A stretch of 64,000 nt of DNA from Lacunisphaera limnophila (GTDB lineage Bacteria > Verrucomicrobiota > Verrucomicrobiia > Opitutales > Opitutaceae). Under the pieces are notes generated by a model that saw nothing but the letters and a program-made list of their open reading frames with translations, was not told the origin of the DNA and did no database searches. Each line of letters starts with the position of its first letter. Position 1 is the first letter of the stretch. Location: positions 682,001 through 746,000 of the forward strand of contig NZ_CP016094.1 of assembly GCF_001746835.1 (NCBI RefSeq), in the 5' to 3' direction. The position numbers and the translations under genes are program-made. This document shows, in pieces, positions 9,218 through 17,850 of this stretch.

Positions 9218-10585
9218 ATGCGTATTTGCCTTTGCCTCCCGACTAGCTTGGCTCGGCGTGGTTGTTTGCGTCCCCTTTCGCCCGTGCTCCCTTCCCCTGT
9301 ATCCCTCTCTCCCGCCCGGCGGGCCAACCTGCTGATAGCGCTCGCCAGCGCCCTGCTCGCCGGCTGCGGTCCCGCCCCGGCCCCTGCCCCGGCACGCCCC
9401 GCCGGCCAGGTTCCGGTCGTCGTCGATACCGCGCGCTTCACCAAGGAATCCATCGGCCTGCCCTTTGAGGGCAAACCCTGGATCTCCCATGTCGTCATCG
9501 CCGATCTCGACCGCGACGGCCGCAACGATGTCCTCGCCTGCGACGACAAGCTCAACGGCATCGTGTGGCTCCGCCAGGCCGCGCCCGGAAAATTCACCGA
9601 GTCCACGCTCATGGCCGGCCTGCCCTCGCCCGTCCACGTCGAGGCGGTGGACATGGACGGTGACCGCGACCTCGACCTGCTGGTGTCGTGCATGGGCGAG
9701 GTCTTCCCCAACAACGACAAGATCGGCTCCGTCGTCATCCTCGAGAACGACGGCGCGCAGCAGTTCACCAAGCACGTCATCGCCGACCGCATCGCCCGGG
9801 TGACGGACATCCGCGCCGGCGACTTCGACGGCGATGGCCGCCTCGACCTCGCGGTCGGCCAGTTCGGCTACGACCAGGGCGAGATCCGTTGGATGCGCAA
9901 CCTCGGGAACTGGCAGTTCGAGAGCAAGATCCTCCTCAACCTCTCCGGCACCATCAACGTCTGCGTGGCCGACCTGAACGGCGACCGCACCCTCGACATC
10001 GTCGCGCTCGTCTCGCAGCAGTGGGAGGAAATCCACCTCTTCGAGAACGACGGGAAGGGCAACTTCACCGGCAAGATCATCTTCGGCTCCACCAACGAGG
10101 ACTACGGCAGCAGCGGTCTCACCCTCGGCGACCTCAACCGCGACGGCCGCCCCGACCTGGTCTACACCAATGGCGACGGCTTCGCCTACGCCGATCCCGG
10201 CAAGCGCCCGTGGCACGGGGTGCAATGGCTCGAGAATGTCGGCAACGGCAACTTCCGCTACCACCGCATCGCGGATCTCCCGGGCGCCTACGCCCCGGTC
10301 GTGGTCGACCTCGAGGGCCGGGGCGTCATGGACATCGTCTGCACCAGCGGCTTCAACGATTGGCAGAACCCGGCGTCCGTCGCCCTGGTCGCCTTCCGCA
10401 ATGACGGCCAGATGAACTTCACGATGCACGTGCTGGCCCACGCCCCGATCCAGCTCATCACCTGCGCCGCCGGCGATCTCGACGGCACGGGTCGGACTTC
10501 GATCGTGACCGCAGGTTTCTACTCGTACCCGCCCTTCGACCGCATGGACCGCTTCACGCTCTGGCGGCCGGCGGCCCGGCCCTGA
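9218..10585 (+). CDS. FG-GAP/VCBS repeat lipoprotein
   Basis: 455 residues from ATG 9218. An in-frame GTG at 9284 would give a more compact signal peptide, so the start is uncertain. LASALLAGC (Cys50 from 9218) is a lipobox, predicting a lipid-anchored envelope protein. The mature part is one FG-GAP propeller with DLDRDGRNDV, DMDGDRDLDL, DFDGDGRLDLAVGQFGYDQG, DLNRDGRPDL and related calcium loops. The segments QWEEIHLFENDG, STNEDYGSSGL and RPWHGVQWLEN recur almost unchanged in the paralogues at 45898 and 58801. It lies 19 bp after the membrane-protein gene and 3 bp before the TPR gene, so the four genes look like one operon. Function unknown; ligand binding at the cell surface is inferred. Confidence 0.8.
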   Translation: MRICLCLPTSLARRGCLRPLSPVLPSPVSLSPARRANLLIALASALLAGCGPAPAPAPARPAGQVPVVVDTARFTKESIGLPFEGKPWISHVVIADLDRDGRNDVLACDDKLNGIVWLRQAAPGKFTESTLMAGLPSPVHVEAVDMDGDRDLDLLVSCMGEVFPNNDKIGSVVILENDGAQQFTKHVIADRIARVTDIRAGDFDGDGRLDLAVGQFGYDQGEIRWMRNLGNWQFESKILLNLSGTINVCVADLNGDRTLDIVALVSQQWEEIHLFENDGKGNFTGKIIFGSTNEDYGSSGLTLGDLNRDGRPDLVYTNGDGFAYADPGKRPWHGVQWLENVGNGNFRYHRIADLPGAYAPVVVDLEGRGVMDIVCTSGFNDWQNPASVALVAFRNDGQMNFTMHVLAHAPIQLITCAAGDLDGTGRTSIVTAGFYSYPPFDRMDRFTLWRPAARP

Positions 10586-10588
10586 CCC

Positions 10589-12019
10589 ATGCGACGTGGT
10601 CCCCGGTTTCTGCTCCTCGCCCTCGTGGCCCTGCTCGGCCTCGCTGCCTGGTTGGGCTACGGCCTCTGGCACCGGCACCGGATCGTGGCGCAGCACCTGC
10701 CCGCGACTCCTACCCTGGCCGGTGCCCCCGCGACGTTGAGCGATCAGATCGGCGACGCCACGCTGCAGGCCCGCCACTGGCGCCACGCGCCCCGCGGCCT
10801 CGCGCAGCTCAGCCGGTTGTACCACGCGAACGGTTTCTACCCGGAGGCGCTCCAGTGCTACCAGGGACTCAGCGCGCTCGAGCCGCGCAACGCCCGCTGG
10901 CCGCACCTCACCGCCAGCATCATCACCAACTACGGCCGCATGGACGAGGCGCTGCCGCTCCGCCGGCAGGCGGTGGCCCTGGCCCCCGACTACCTTCCCG
11001 CCCACCTCCGTCTCGGCGACGTCCTCCTGAAAGGCAACCAGGCCACCGAGGCCTCCGCCGCCTACGCCGAGGCCCTGCGCCGCGCTCCCGGCAATCCCTT
11101 CGCGCTGCTCGGCCTGGCCCGCTGCGATCTCGCCGCCGGCGACTGGTCCCGGGCCCGCACGCGCCTCCAGGAGGCCGTCGCGCGCAACCCGGACTTTATC
11201 GGGGCGCTCTCGCTGCTGGTCACCGTCAGCGAACATTTCGGCGATCGCGCCACCGCTGACGCCCTCCGCCTCACGATCGGCCGCCGGGAGTTCAGCGACC
11301 TGCCCGACCCGTGGGTCGATGAGCTCACCGAGGTCTGCTTCGACGCCTATCGCCTCAGCGTCGCCGCCGCCGTGGCCAACGCGGCCGGGGACCGCGCCAC
11401 AGCCCTCGCGCTACTCGAGCGGGCCATCATCCTCGCGCCTCAGGCCAGCACCTATCACCGCCAGGCCGGCCAGCTGCGGCTGGACGAGAACAATTTCGCC
11501 GCCGCCCGCGACCACCTGGAAAAGGCCGTGGCGCTCAACCCCACCGACTCCGACGCCTGGCTGCGCCTGATGGATGCGTATCGCGGCATGGGCCAGACCC
11601 AGCCCGCCGTGCGCGCGATGCTCACCGGCCTGACCCACTGTCCGCAATCGCCCAGCCTGCACCTGGAACACGCCCGCTGGCTCCGCGCCAACAACCGCCT
11701 GGACGAGGCCATCGCCGAGTTTCGCGTCAGCCACCTCCTGCGGCCGAGCGAGGCCTCGACCTTGGTCGAGCTCGCCACGAGTTATGTCACCGCCGGCCGC
11801 ACCGCCGAGGCCGTGGTGACGCTGAACCAGGCCCTCGAGCGGCAGCCCGACCACCCGATCGCCCTCGCCACGCTGGCCTTGCTCGCGGTGAACAGCCGCG
11901 ATGAACCCGAAGCGCTGCGCCTCTGGGCCTTGATCCGCCTGCAGCCCAAGACCCCGCCGGCGGTGGTGAGCCGCCTGCAGCAGACCTTCTCGGCCCAGTT
12001 CGGGCGCCCGTTGCCTTAG
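10589..12019 (+). CDS. Membrane-anchored TPR protein
   Basis: 476 residues. A single N-terminal helix (~6-25) anchors it, with the rest outside the cytoplasm or periplasmic. Helix-turn-helix tetratricopeptide repeats fill residues ~70-460 (for example LAQLSRLYHANGFYPEAL, AEALRRAPGNPFALLGLARC, LEKAVALNPTDSDAW, LNQALERQPDHPIALATLAL). The first repeat with LYHANG..EAL.CY..L..LEP..ARW is shared with the TPR partners at 47241 and 60102, which always follow an FG-GAP protein gene. It is probably a scaffold for the FG-GAP or membrane partner. Its stop overlaps the convergent aldo/keto reductase gene by 4 bp, so there is no room for a terminator. Confidence 0.8.
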   Translation: MRRGPRFLLLALVALLGLAAWLGYGLWHRHRIVAQHLPATPTLAGAPATLSDQIGDATLQARHWRHAPRGLAQLSRLYHANGFYPEALQCYQGLSALEPRNARWPHLTASIITNYGRMDEALPLRRQAVALAPDYLPAHLRLGDVLLKGNQATEASAAYAEALRRAPGNPFALLGLARCDLAAGDWSRARTRLQEAVARNPDFIGALSLLVTVSEHFGDRATADALRLTIGRREFSDLPDPWVDELTEVCFDAYRLSVAAAVANAAGDRATALALLERAIILAPQASTYHRQAGQLRLDENNFAAARDHLEKAVALNPTDSDAWLRLMDAYRGMGQTQPAVRAMLTGLTHCPQSPSLHLEHARWLRANNRLDEAIAEFRVSHLLRPSEASTLVELATSYVTAGRTAEAVVTLNQALERQPDHPIALATLALLAVNSRDEPEALRLWALIRLQPKTPPAVVSRLQQTFSAQFGRPLP

Positions 12020-13011
12020 CCCGCGAGGATCTGGTCCACCCGGGTGATCTCGGCCGCGGTGAGCGGCGGGAATTTCAGGCCCGCGTGGATGTCATCGATC
12101 TGCGCCACCTTGCTGGCCCCGATCAGGACTGTGGTGATTTCCGGACGGCGCAGCAGCCAGAGCACGGCGAATTGAGCGAGCGTGGCGCCGCGCTGCTGTG
12201 CGACTTCGTGCAACCCGCGGATCTTCGCGAGCACCGCCGGGGTGATCGCGCCGGCCTTGAGGAAACCCGTGGGCCGGCCCGCGCGCGAATCCTCGGGAAT
12301 GCCCTGGAGGTAGCGGTTCGTGAGCAGCCCTTGCGCGAGCGGGGAAAAGGGAATGCACCCCGCGCCGACCTCGGTCAGCGCCGGCAGGAGCTCCGGCTCC
12401 ACCCAGCGGTTGAACATGTTGTAGACCGGCTGGTGGATCAGCAGCGGCACCCCGAGGCTGCGCAGGATCGCCGCCGCGGCGCGCGTCTGCACGGCGTTGT
12501 AGTTGGACACACCGGCGTAGAGGGCGCGGCCGGACTTCACGGCATCGGCCAGCGCGGTCATCGACTCCTCCAGCGGGGTCTCGGGATCGGGCCGGTGGTG
12601 ATAAAAAATATCCACGTAGGGAATCCCCATCCGCTGCAGGCTCTGGTCCAGCGAGGCCAGGATGTACTTGCGCGAACCCCAGTCCCCGTAGGGCCCCGCC
12701 CACATGCCGTAGCCGGCCTTGGTGGAAATGATCAGCTCGTCGCGATGCGCGGCGAAATCCTGCCGCAGCAGGCGGCCGAAATTCTCCTCCGCCGAGCCCG
12801 GGGGCGGGCCGTAGTTGTTGGCCAGGTCGAAGTGCGTGATGCCGAGGTCAAAGGCGCGGCGCAGCAGGGCGCGCTGGTTTTCCAGCACGTCGACGCCGCC
12901 GAAATTGTGCCACAGGCCCAGCGAGAGCCGGGGCAGTTTGAGACCGCTGCGCCCGCAGCGGGCGTAGGCGATGGATTCGTATCGTTGCTCAGCGGGCAGG
13001 TAGGAGCTCAT
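12016..13011 (-). CDS. yghZ: Aldo/keto reductase, YghZ type (L-glyceraldehyde 3-phosphate reductase family)
   Basis: A 331-residue cytoplasmic NADPH-dependent AKR. Family signatures are strong: CGRSGLKLPRLSLGLWHNFG near the N-terminus, FDLANNYGPPPGSAEENFGR with the catalytic Tyr, ISTKAGYGMW with the catalytic Lys, and LIGASKVAQ near the C-terminus. E. coli YghZ (AKR14A) reduces L-glyceraldehyde 3-phosphate and methylglyoxal; here it could clear reactive aldehydes made during pentose or uronate breakdown, or reduce a sugar. The start at 13011 has the CCCC-ATG context. It lies 23 bp behind the LacI gene on the same strand and is probably co-transcribed with it. Confidence 0.85.
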   Translation of the reverse strand: MSSYLPAEQRYESIAYARCGRSGLKLPRLSLGLWHNFGGVDVLENQRALLRRAFDLGITHFDLANNYGPPPGSAEENFGRLLRQDFAAHRDELIISTKAGYGMWAGPYGDWGSRKYILASLDQSLQRMGIPYVDIFYHHRPDPETPLEESMTALADAVKSGRALYAGVSNYNAVQTRAAAAILRSLGVPLLIHQPVYNMFNRWVEPELLPALTEVGAGCIPFSPLAQGLLTNRYLQGIPEDSRAGRPTGFLKAGAITPAVLAKIRGLHEVAQQRGATLAQFAVLWLLRRPEITTVLIGASKVAQIDDIHAGLKFPPLTAAEITRVDQILAG

Positions 13012-13034
13012 GGGGAGAGGGAAAGTGCGTTCCT

Positions 13035-14168
13035 TCAGGTCCGGCGCTTGCGGAGGCTGGCCCCGGACACTTCGAGGACCGGACGGTCCGGGGCCGGAAT
13101 CGGGCAGCTCGCGCCGTTGTGCCACGTGCCTTCGACATAGGTCGTGGTCGGGATCTCGGGCACGCCGTATTTGTTATGCTGCAACTGCCCGGCGAGAATC
13201 TCCACCGCCAGGGCACCCACCGTCGTGTGGTTCTGTTTCACGCCGGCCGTCTTGCCGGAGAAATCGTCGAGGAACACATCCACGAAGGCCACGTCCCGCG
13301 GGACGGACAACCCCATCTTCTTGAGCAGGGGCAGCACGAACGACGCCTTGCTGATGATGACCTCGGGCTGGTATTTCTCGTACCACTCGGCGAAGGCCTC
13401 GGGTTCGGGCATCACCTCGGACTTGCTCTCGTTCAGCCAGCGCTCGACCGGTTCCGGCTCGGGAAAGAGATGGGCCGGCATGCGCTCCCGGGCGCCCAAG
13501 ACCTGCTGCTCGCACAGGTAGCCCGCGGTCCAGAGGTGGTCCACGCCGTGGTCCCAGCCGCGGTGCATCACGAAACCGATCCGGCGGTAGCCCGCGCCGA
13601 TCACCTTCTGCATGGCCAGGCGCGCGATGTCGCACTGGTTGTTGGTCACGTTGTGCAGCGCCGGCTGGTGCGGGAAGTAGTCGATCTTCACCGCGCTGAA
13701 ATTCTCCCACTTGAACTGCAGGGCGTCGCCCATCTCGCGGCCGTGCGAGGCGATGATCAGGCCGTTGATGCCGCGCGAATACAGGATCTGGCCGAGGCGC
13801 TCCTGGCTCATGCCCTCCTCGCGCATCCAGAAATGCTCGAGGATGTACCCCAGCTCCTTCGCCTTCGCCAGGGCGCCCTCGTAGAAATCCGGGTGCGCCG
13901 TCACGTTCTTCCAGCCCCAGCGCGTCGCCCAGTTCGTCACGTAGGCCAGCGTCGGCGTGTTGCGCCGCTCGATCACGCCGCCGCGGTACGCCACCAGCGC
14001 GCGCAGCAGCGGGTCGGGCGTGTAGCCCATCTCCTGCGCCAGCGCCTGGATGCGCTGCCGCGTCGGCTCGGGCAGACGGGGGTGGTTGCGCATGGCCAAC
14101 GACACGGTCGTGACATGGACTCCCGCCTTCTTGGCAATATCGGACAGCGTGACGCGGCGTTCACTCAT
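13035..14168 (-). CDS. LacI-family transcriptional regulator, divergent from xylA
   Basis: 377 residues. The N-terminal helix-turn-helix reads VTLSDIAKKAGVHVTTVSLA with the LacI hinge region to ~residue 60 (RQRIQALAQEMGYTPDP), then a periplasmic-binding-protein-like effector domain (GLIIASHGREMG, RRIGFVMHRGWDHGVDHLW, FVDVFLDDFSG). It is divergent from the xylan operon that starts with xylA, 154 bp away, and probably represses it in the absence of a xylose- or xylooligosaccharide-derived inducer; the inducer is inferred from context. A LacI-type palindrome lies 3 bp upstream of its own start, which suggests autoregulation. Confidence 0.85.
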   Translation of the reverse strand: MSERRVTLSDIAKKAGVHVTTVSLAMRNHPRLPEPTRQRIQALAQEMGYTPDPLLRALVAYRGGVIERRNTPTLAYVTNWATRWGWKNVTAHPDFYEGALAKAKELGYILEHFWMREEGMSQERLGQILYSRGINGLIIASHGREMGDALQFKWENFSAVKIDYFPHQPALHNVTNNQCDIARLAMQKVIGAGYRRIGFVMHRGWDHGVDHLWTAGYLCEQQVLGARERMPAHLFPEPEPVERWLNESKSEVMPEPEAFAEWYEKYQPEVIISKASFVLPLLKKMGLSVPRDVAFVDVFLDDFSGKTAGVKQNHTTVGALAVEILAGQLQHNKYGVPEIPTTTYVEGTWHNGASCPIPAPDRPVLEVSGASLRKRRT

Positions 14169-14171
14169 AGG

Positions 14172-14185
14172 GGTAGCGCGTTACC
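14172..14185. promoter_or_regulatory. Candidate LacI operator
   Basis: GGTAGCGCGTTACC is a 14-bp palindrome with one mismatched pair and the central CG step typical of LacI/PurR-family operators. It is 3 bp upstream of the LacI gene start and in the shared region with xylA, so the regulator at 13035-14168 is the obvious binder. Confidence 0.5.
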
Positions 14186-14322
14186 AAAGCCATGTGCGGC
14201 CATTCGACAAGTCTATTGTTAGTATGGGTCACCCCTTGGAGCGGAATAACCCATCCCCGAAACTCGCTCTTGCTACCCCCAGAGACGGTCACTGACTTGG
14301 TGATCCCCGTCTCCCCTGTCCC

Positions 14323-15651
14323 ATGAAATCACTGAACACTCACTTCCCGAAGATCGGCAAAATCGCCTACGAAGGCCCGCGTTCCGCGAACGCCCTTTCC
14401 TTCAAGCACTACAATCCCGCCGAGGTCGTCGACGGCAAGACGATGAAGGAGCACATGCGCTTCTCCATCGCCTACTGGCACGCCTTCCGCGGCGTCGGCT
14501 CCGATCCGTTCGGTCCCGGCACCATCGTCCGCCCGTGGGAGTCCGGCAAGGACCCGGTGTCCGTCGCCAAGGTGCGCCTCGACGCCGCCTTCGAGTTCTT
14601 CCAGAAGATCGAGTCCCCGTTCTGGTGCTGGCATGACCGCGACATCGCGCCCGAGGGCAAGTCGCTCGCCGAGTCCAACAAGCACCTCGACAAGATCGTC
14701 GCCCACGCCAAGGGCCTGCAGAAGGCCACCGGCGTCAAGCTCCTCTGGGGCACGGCCAACCTCTTCAGCAACCCGCGCTTCATGTGCGGCGCCTCGACCA
14801 ACCCCGACGCCCACGTCTTCGCCTACGCCGCCGCGCAGGTGAAGAAGGCCATGGAGTGCACCGTCGAGCTCGGCGGCGAAAACTACGTGTTCTGGGGCGG
14901 CCGCGAGGGCTACGAGACCCTCCTCAACACCAACCTCAAGCGCGAGCAGGACCACCTCGCCCGCTTCCTGCACCTGGCCGTCGATTACGCCAAGCAGATC
15001 GGCTTCAAGGGCCAGTTCCTCATCGAGCCCAAGCCGAAGGAGCCCACCAAGCACCAGTACGACTTCGACGTCGCCTCCGGCATCGCCTTCCTCCGTACCT
15101 ACGGTCTGGAGAAGTACTTCAAGTTCAACATCGAGACCAACCACGCCACCCTCGCCGGCCACACCTTCCAGCACGAGATCGAGGTGGCCGCCGCCGCCGG
15201 CGCCCTCGGCTCGATCGACGCCAACTGCGGCGACCAGCTCCTGGGCTGGGACACCGACCAGTTCAACACCGACGTGCGCGAGCTCACCCTCGCCATGATC
15301 TCCATCCTCAAGGCCGGCGGCCTCGGCTCCGGCGGCTTCAACTTCGACGCCAAGCTCCGCCGCCCCTCGATCGACGTGGACGACCTCTTCCACGCCCACA
15401 TCGGCGGCATGGACGCCTACGCCCTCGCCTTCAAGATCGCCCGTCGCATCCTCGCCGAGGGCAAGTTCGAGTCGTTCGTGGCCGACCGCTACAGCTCCTT
15501 CGACTCCGGCTACGGCAAGGACATCGAGACGGGCAAGGCCACCTTCAAGTCCCTCGAGAAACTCGTCCTCACCAAGCTCGGCGAGCCCACCCCCAAGTCC
15601 GGCAAGCAGGAGTACCTCGAGAACCTCCTCATGCAGTACCTTCACGGCTGA
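14323..15651 (+). CDS. xylA: Xylose isomerase
   Basis: 442 residues, the usual length for class II xylose isomerase, which converts D-xylose to D-xylulose in the cytoplasm with two divalent metals. Landmark motifs are all present: [13 protein letters not shown] (~99-111, catalytic His and Asp), [26 protein letters not shown] (~235-249), [18 protein letters not shown] (~268), and [19 protein letters not shown] (~296-314) with the metal ligands. No signal peptide. It is the first gene of the plus-strand xylan operon and takes the end product of the GH52, GH8 and GH43 enzymes. No xylulokinase gene follows, so that step is encoded elsewhere. Confidence 0.97.
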   Translation: MKSLNTHFPKIGKIAYEGPRSANALSFKHYNPAEVVDGKTMKEHMRFSIAYWHAFRGVGSDPFGPGTIVRPWESGKDPVSVAKVRLDAAFEFFQKIESPFWCWHDRDIAPEGKSLAESNKHLDKIVAHAKGLQKATGVKLLWGTANLFSNPRFMCGASTNPDAHVFAYAAAQVKKAMECTVELGGENYVFWGGREGYETLLNTNLKREQDHLARFLHLAVDYAKQIGFKGQFLIEPKPKEPTKHQYDFDVASGIAFLRTYGLEKYFKFNIETNHATLAGHTFQHEIEVAAAAGALGSIDANCGDQLLGWDTDQFNTDVRELTLAMISILKAGGLGSGGFNFDAKLRRPSIDVDDLFHAHIGGMDAYALAFKIARRILAEGKFESFVADRYSSFDSGYGKDIETGKATFKSLEKLVLTKLGEPTPKSGKQEYLENLLMQYLHG

Positions 15652-15670
15652 GCGCCGGCGCCGGGGTGGC

Positions 15671-15700
15671 CCGCGCGGCCGCCCCGGGTTGGCCGCGCGG
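15671..15700 (+). other. GC-rich hairpin between xylA and GH52 gene
   Basis: A perfect 10-bp inverted repeat (CCGCGCGGCC at 15671-15680 and GGCCGCGCGG at 15691-15700) with a 10-nt loop. There is no following T run, so it is more likely an mRNA stability or processing element inside the operon than a terminator. Confidence 0.5.
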
Positions 15701-15725
15701 ATTCCTGAGATTTACCCCACCCCTG

Positions 15726-17816
15726 ATGAACAGCCCGCAAGCGCCGGTGGCGGAAAGCTATCACGCGCAGCATTCCCCGTTCGGCGCCTTCGCCAGTTTC
15801 ACCGCCGGCCTGGTCGACGCCCCGGGCGGCTTCGGCCAGTCCCTCCGCCGCGCCGCCAACCAGAACCTCTACGTCGGCTTCCGGAAGTCCGCCGGTCAGG
15901 ACTGGCAGCTCCTGCCCTTCCTGACCCCGCCCAAGTCCCAGGAAACCGCCTTCACCGGCGACGACACCATCGTCCAGCCCCCGCGCGGTTTCCAATCGCT
16001 CCGCCCGGAGAACTACCGGCGCACCCTCGGCTGGGCTAGCGACACCTGGCGCGCCGATGACACCCGCTTCGGCTTTTCCCTGCTCTCCCCCTTCGGCCCG
16101 ATGGCCGACCCGGCGAAGCTGAAAAAAGCCGCCGCCCGTTTCCACCTCGCGCCGGCCATCACCGGCTGGATCGAGTATGACAACCGCACCGGCACCACGC
16201 CGGTCGAACTCATCTTCGGCGTGGGCAACGGCGAGGACACCCTGCGCCCGCTCGGCGACGCGCACCCGGCCCTCGCCGGTTTCGCCGGCGGCGGCCGCTT
16301 CGGCTACGCCACGAAGTCCGCCCGCGATGTCGCCGTCCGCCAGGGCTTCGACGTCCTGAACCCCCGCTTCCGCGACTATCACGGCCTGCACGTCATCGCC
16401 GGTGAGACCGGCCTCGTCTTCACCGTGCCCGCCGGGCGCAAGAAACGCTTCCCGCTCGTCCTCGGCTTCTATGCCGCCGGTCCTGTCACCAGCGGGATCG
16501 ACACGACCTACGCCTACACCCGCTGGTTCGACGGCCTGGAGGATGTCCTGGTCCACGGCCTCGCCGGGTACCGCGCCTACGAAAAGCTCGCCGCCCAACG
16601 CGACCGCGAGTTGGCCCGCAGCCGCCTCGACGCCGACCAGCAGTTCCTCCTCGCCCAGGCCACGCACAGCTACCTCGGCAGCAGCCAGCTGCTCTGGCAC
16701 AAGAACCAGCCGCTCTGGGTCGTCAACGAGGGCGAATACCGGATGATCAACACCTTTGATCTCACGGTGGACCACCTCTTCTTCGAGCTGGCCTGGCATC
16801 CCTGGGCGGTGCGCAACACCCTCGACCTCTTCGTCCGCCGCTACAGCTACCGCGACCAGCACGGCCTCTCCTTCACCCACGACATGGGCGTGAACGACTA
16901 TTTCACCCCCGCCGGCCGCTCCAGCTACGAGTGCGACGGCCTCGAGGGCTGCTTCTCGCACATGACCATGGAGCAGCTGCTCAACTGGGTCCTCTGCGCC
17001 ACCACCTACGCCGCCCACACCGGCGACCGCGCCTGGCTCCGCGCCAACCAAAAGACCCTGCTCGCCTGCGCCACCAGCCTCCGGAACCGCGACCACCCCG
17101 ACCCGGCGCAACGCGACGGCCTCCTCAAGCACGACACCGCCCGCGTCGGTGCCGGCGCCGAGATCACGACCTACGACAGCCTCGACGTCAGCCTCGGCCA
17201 GGCCCGCAACAATCTCTACCTCGCCGTCAAAACCCTCGGCGCCTGGGTCCTGCTCGAGCGCGCCTTCGCCGACCTCGGCCTGAAAAAGGACGCCGCCGCG
17301 GCCACCGCCACCGCTGATCTCCTCGCGCGCACGCTCACGACGAAGTTCGAGGCCGACACCGGCTTCTTCCCCGCCGTATTCGAAAAGGACAATCGCTCGC
17401 GCATCCTCCCCGCCGTCGAGGGCTTCGTCTACCCGCTCTTCCTCGGCTACACCGACGCCACCGACCCGGCGGGCCGCTTCGCCCCGCTCTTCGGCCAGCT
17501 CCGCCAGCACATCGGCCAGGCCCTGCGTCCCGGGGTCTGCCTCGATGCCGCCTCCGGCGGCTGGAAGATGAGCAGCACGAGCACCAACACCTGGTTCTCC
17601 AAGATCGCGATCGCCCAACACGTGGTTCGCCAGCTCTTCCCCGAGGTCATGAACGCCGCCGCCCGCGCCGGCGACCGCGTGCACGCCGACTGGCAGCGCA
17701 CCCCCGGCTGCGGCCTTGATGCCATGTGCGACCAGATCCGCAGCGACAGCGGCGTCGCCTGCGGCAGCCGCTATTATCCCCGCGGTGTCACTGCCTGCCT
17801 CTGGCTCCTCGAGTAA
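15726..17816 (+). CDS. GH52 beta-xylosidase
   Basis: 696 residues, matching the ~700 of GH52 enzymes such as Geobacillus XynB2, which release xylose from xylooligosaccharides with retention. Seen: HSPFGAFASFTAGL near the N-terminus, LWVVNEGEYRMINTFDLTVD (~330-350) holding the nucleophile Glu of the family, and EITTYDSLDVSLGQARNN (~479-496) holding the acid/base Asp, then YYPRGVTACLWLLE at the very end. The ATG at 15726 is used because it directly precedes the family N-terminus, although the frame is open far upstream inside xylA. No signal peptide, so it acts in the cytoplasm on oligomers imported by the symporter encoded next. Confidence 0.93.
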   Translation: MNSPQAPVAESYHAQHSPFGAFASFTAGLVDAPGGFGQSLRRAANQNLYVGFRKSAGQDWQLLPFLTPPKSQETAFTGDDTIVQPPRGFQSLRPENYRRTLGWASDTWRADDTRFGFSLLSPFGPMADPAKLKKAAARFHLAPAITGWIEYDNRTGTTPVELIFGVGNGEDTLRPLGDAHPALAGFAGGGRFGYATKSARDVAVRQGFDVLNPRFRDYHGLHVIAGETGLVFTVPAGRKKRFPLVLGFYAAGPVTSGIDTTYAYTRWFDGLEDVLVHGLAGYRAYEKLAAQRDRELARSRLDADQQFLLAQATHSYLGSSQLLWHKNQPLWVVNEGEYRMINTFDLTVDHLFFELAWHPWAVRNTLDLFVRRYSYRDQHGLSFTHDMGVNDYFTPAGRSSYECDGLEGCFSHMTMEQLLNWVLCATTYAAHTGDRAWLRANQKTLLACATSLRNRDHPDPAQRDGLLKHDTARVGAGAEITTYDSLDVSLGQARNNLYLAVKTLGAWVLLERAFADLGLKKDAAAATATADLLARTLTTKFEADTGFFPAVFEKDNRSRILPAVEGFVYPLFLGYTDATDPAGRFAPLFGQLRQHIGQALRPGVCLDAASGGWKMSSTSTNTWFSKIAIAQHVVRQLFPEVMNAAARAGDRVHADWQRTPGCGLDAMCDQIRSDSGVACGSRYYPRGVTACLWLLE

Positions 17817-17850
17817 CTTCTTTCCCGGATCCGCCCCACCCCCCATCCCC

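Noticed and set aside
14784-15725. Open frame extending upstream of the GH52 gene into xylA
   Set aside because: This part translates to Arg/Pro-rich nonsense out of frame with xylA; the GH52 family N-terminus begins just after ATG 15726.
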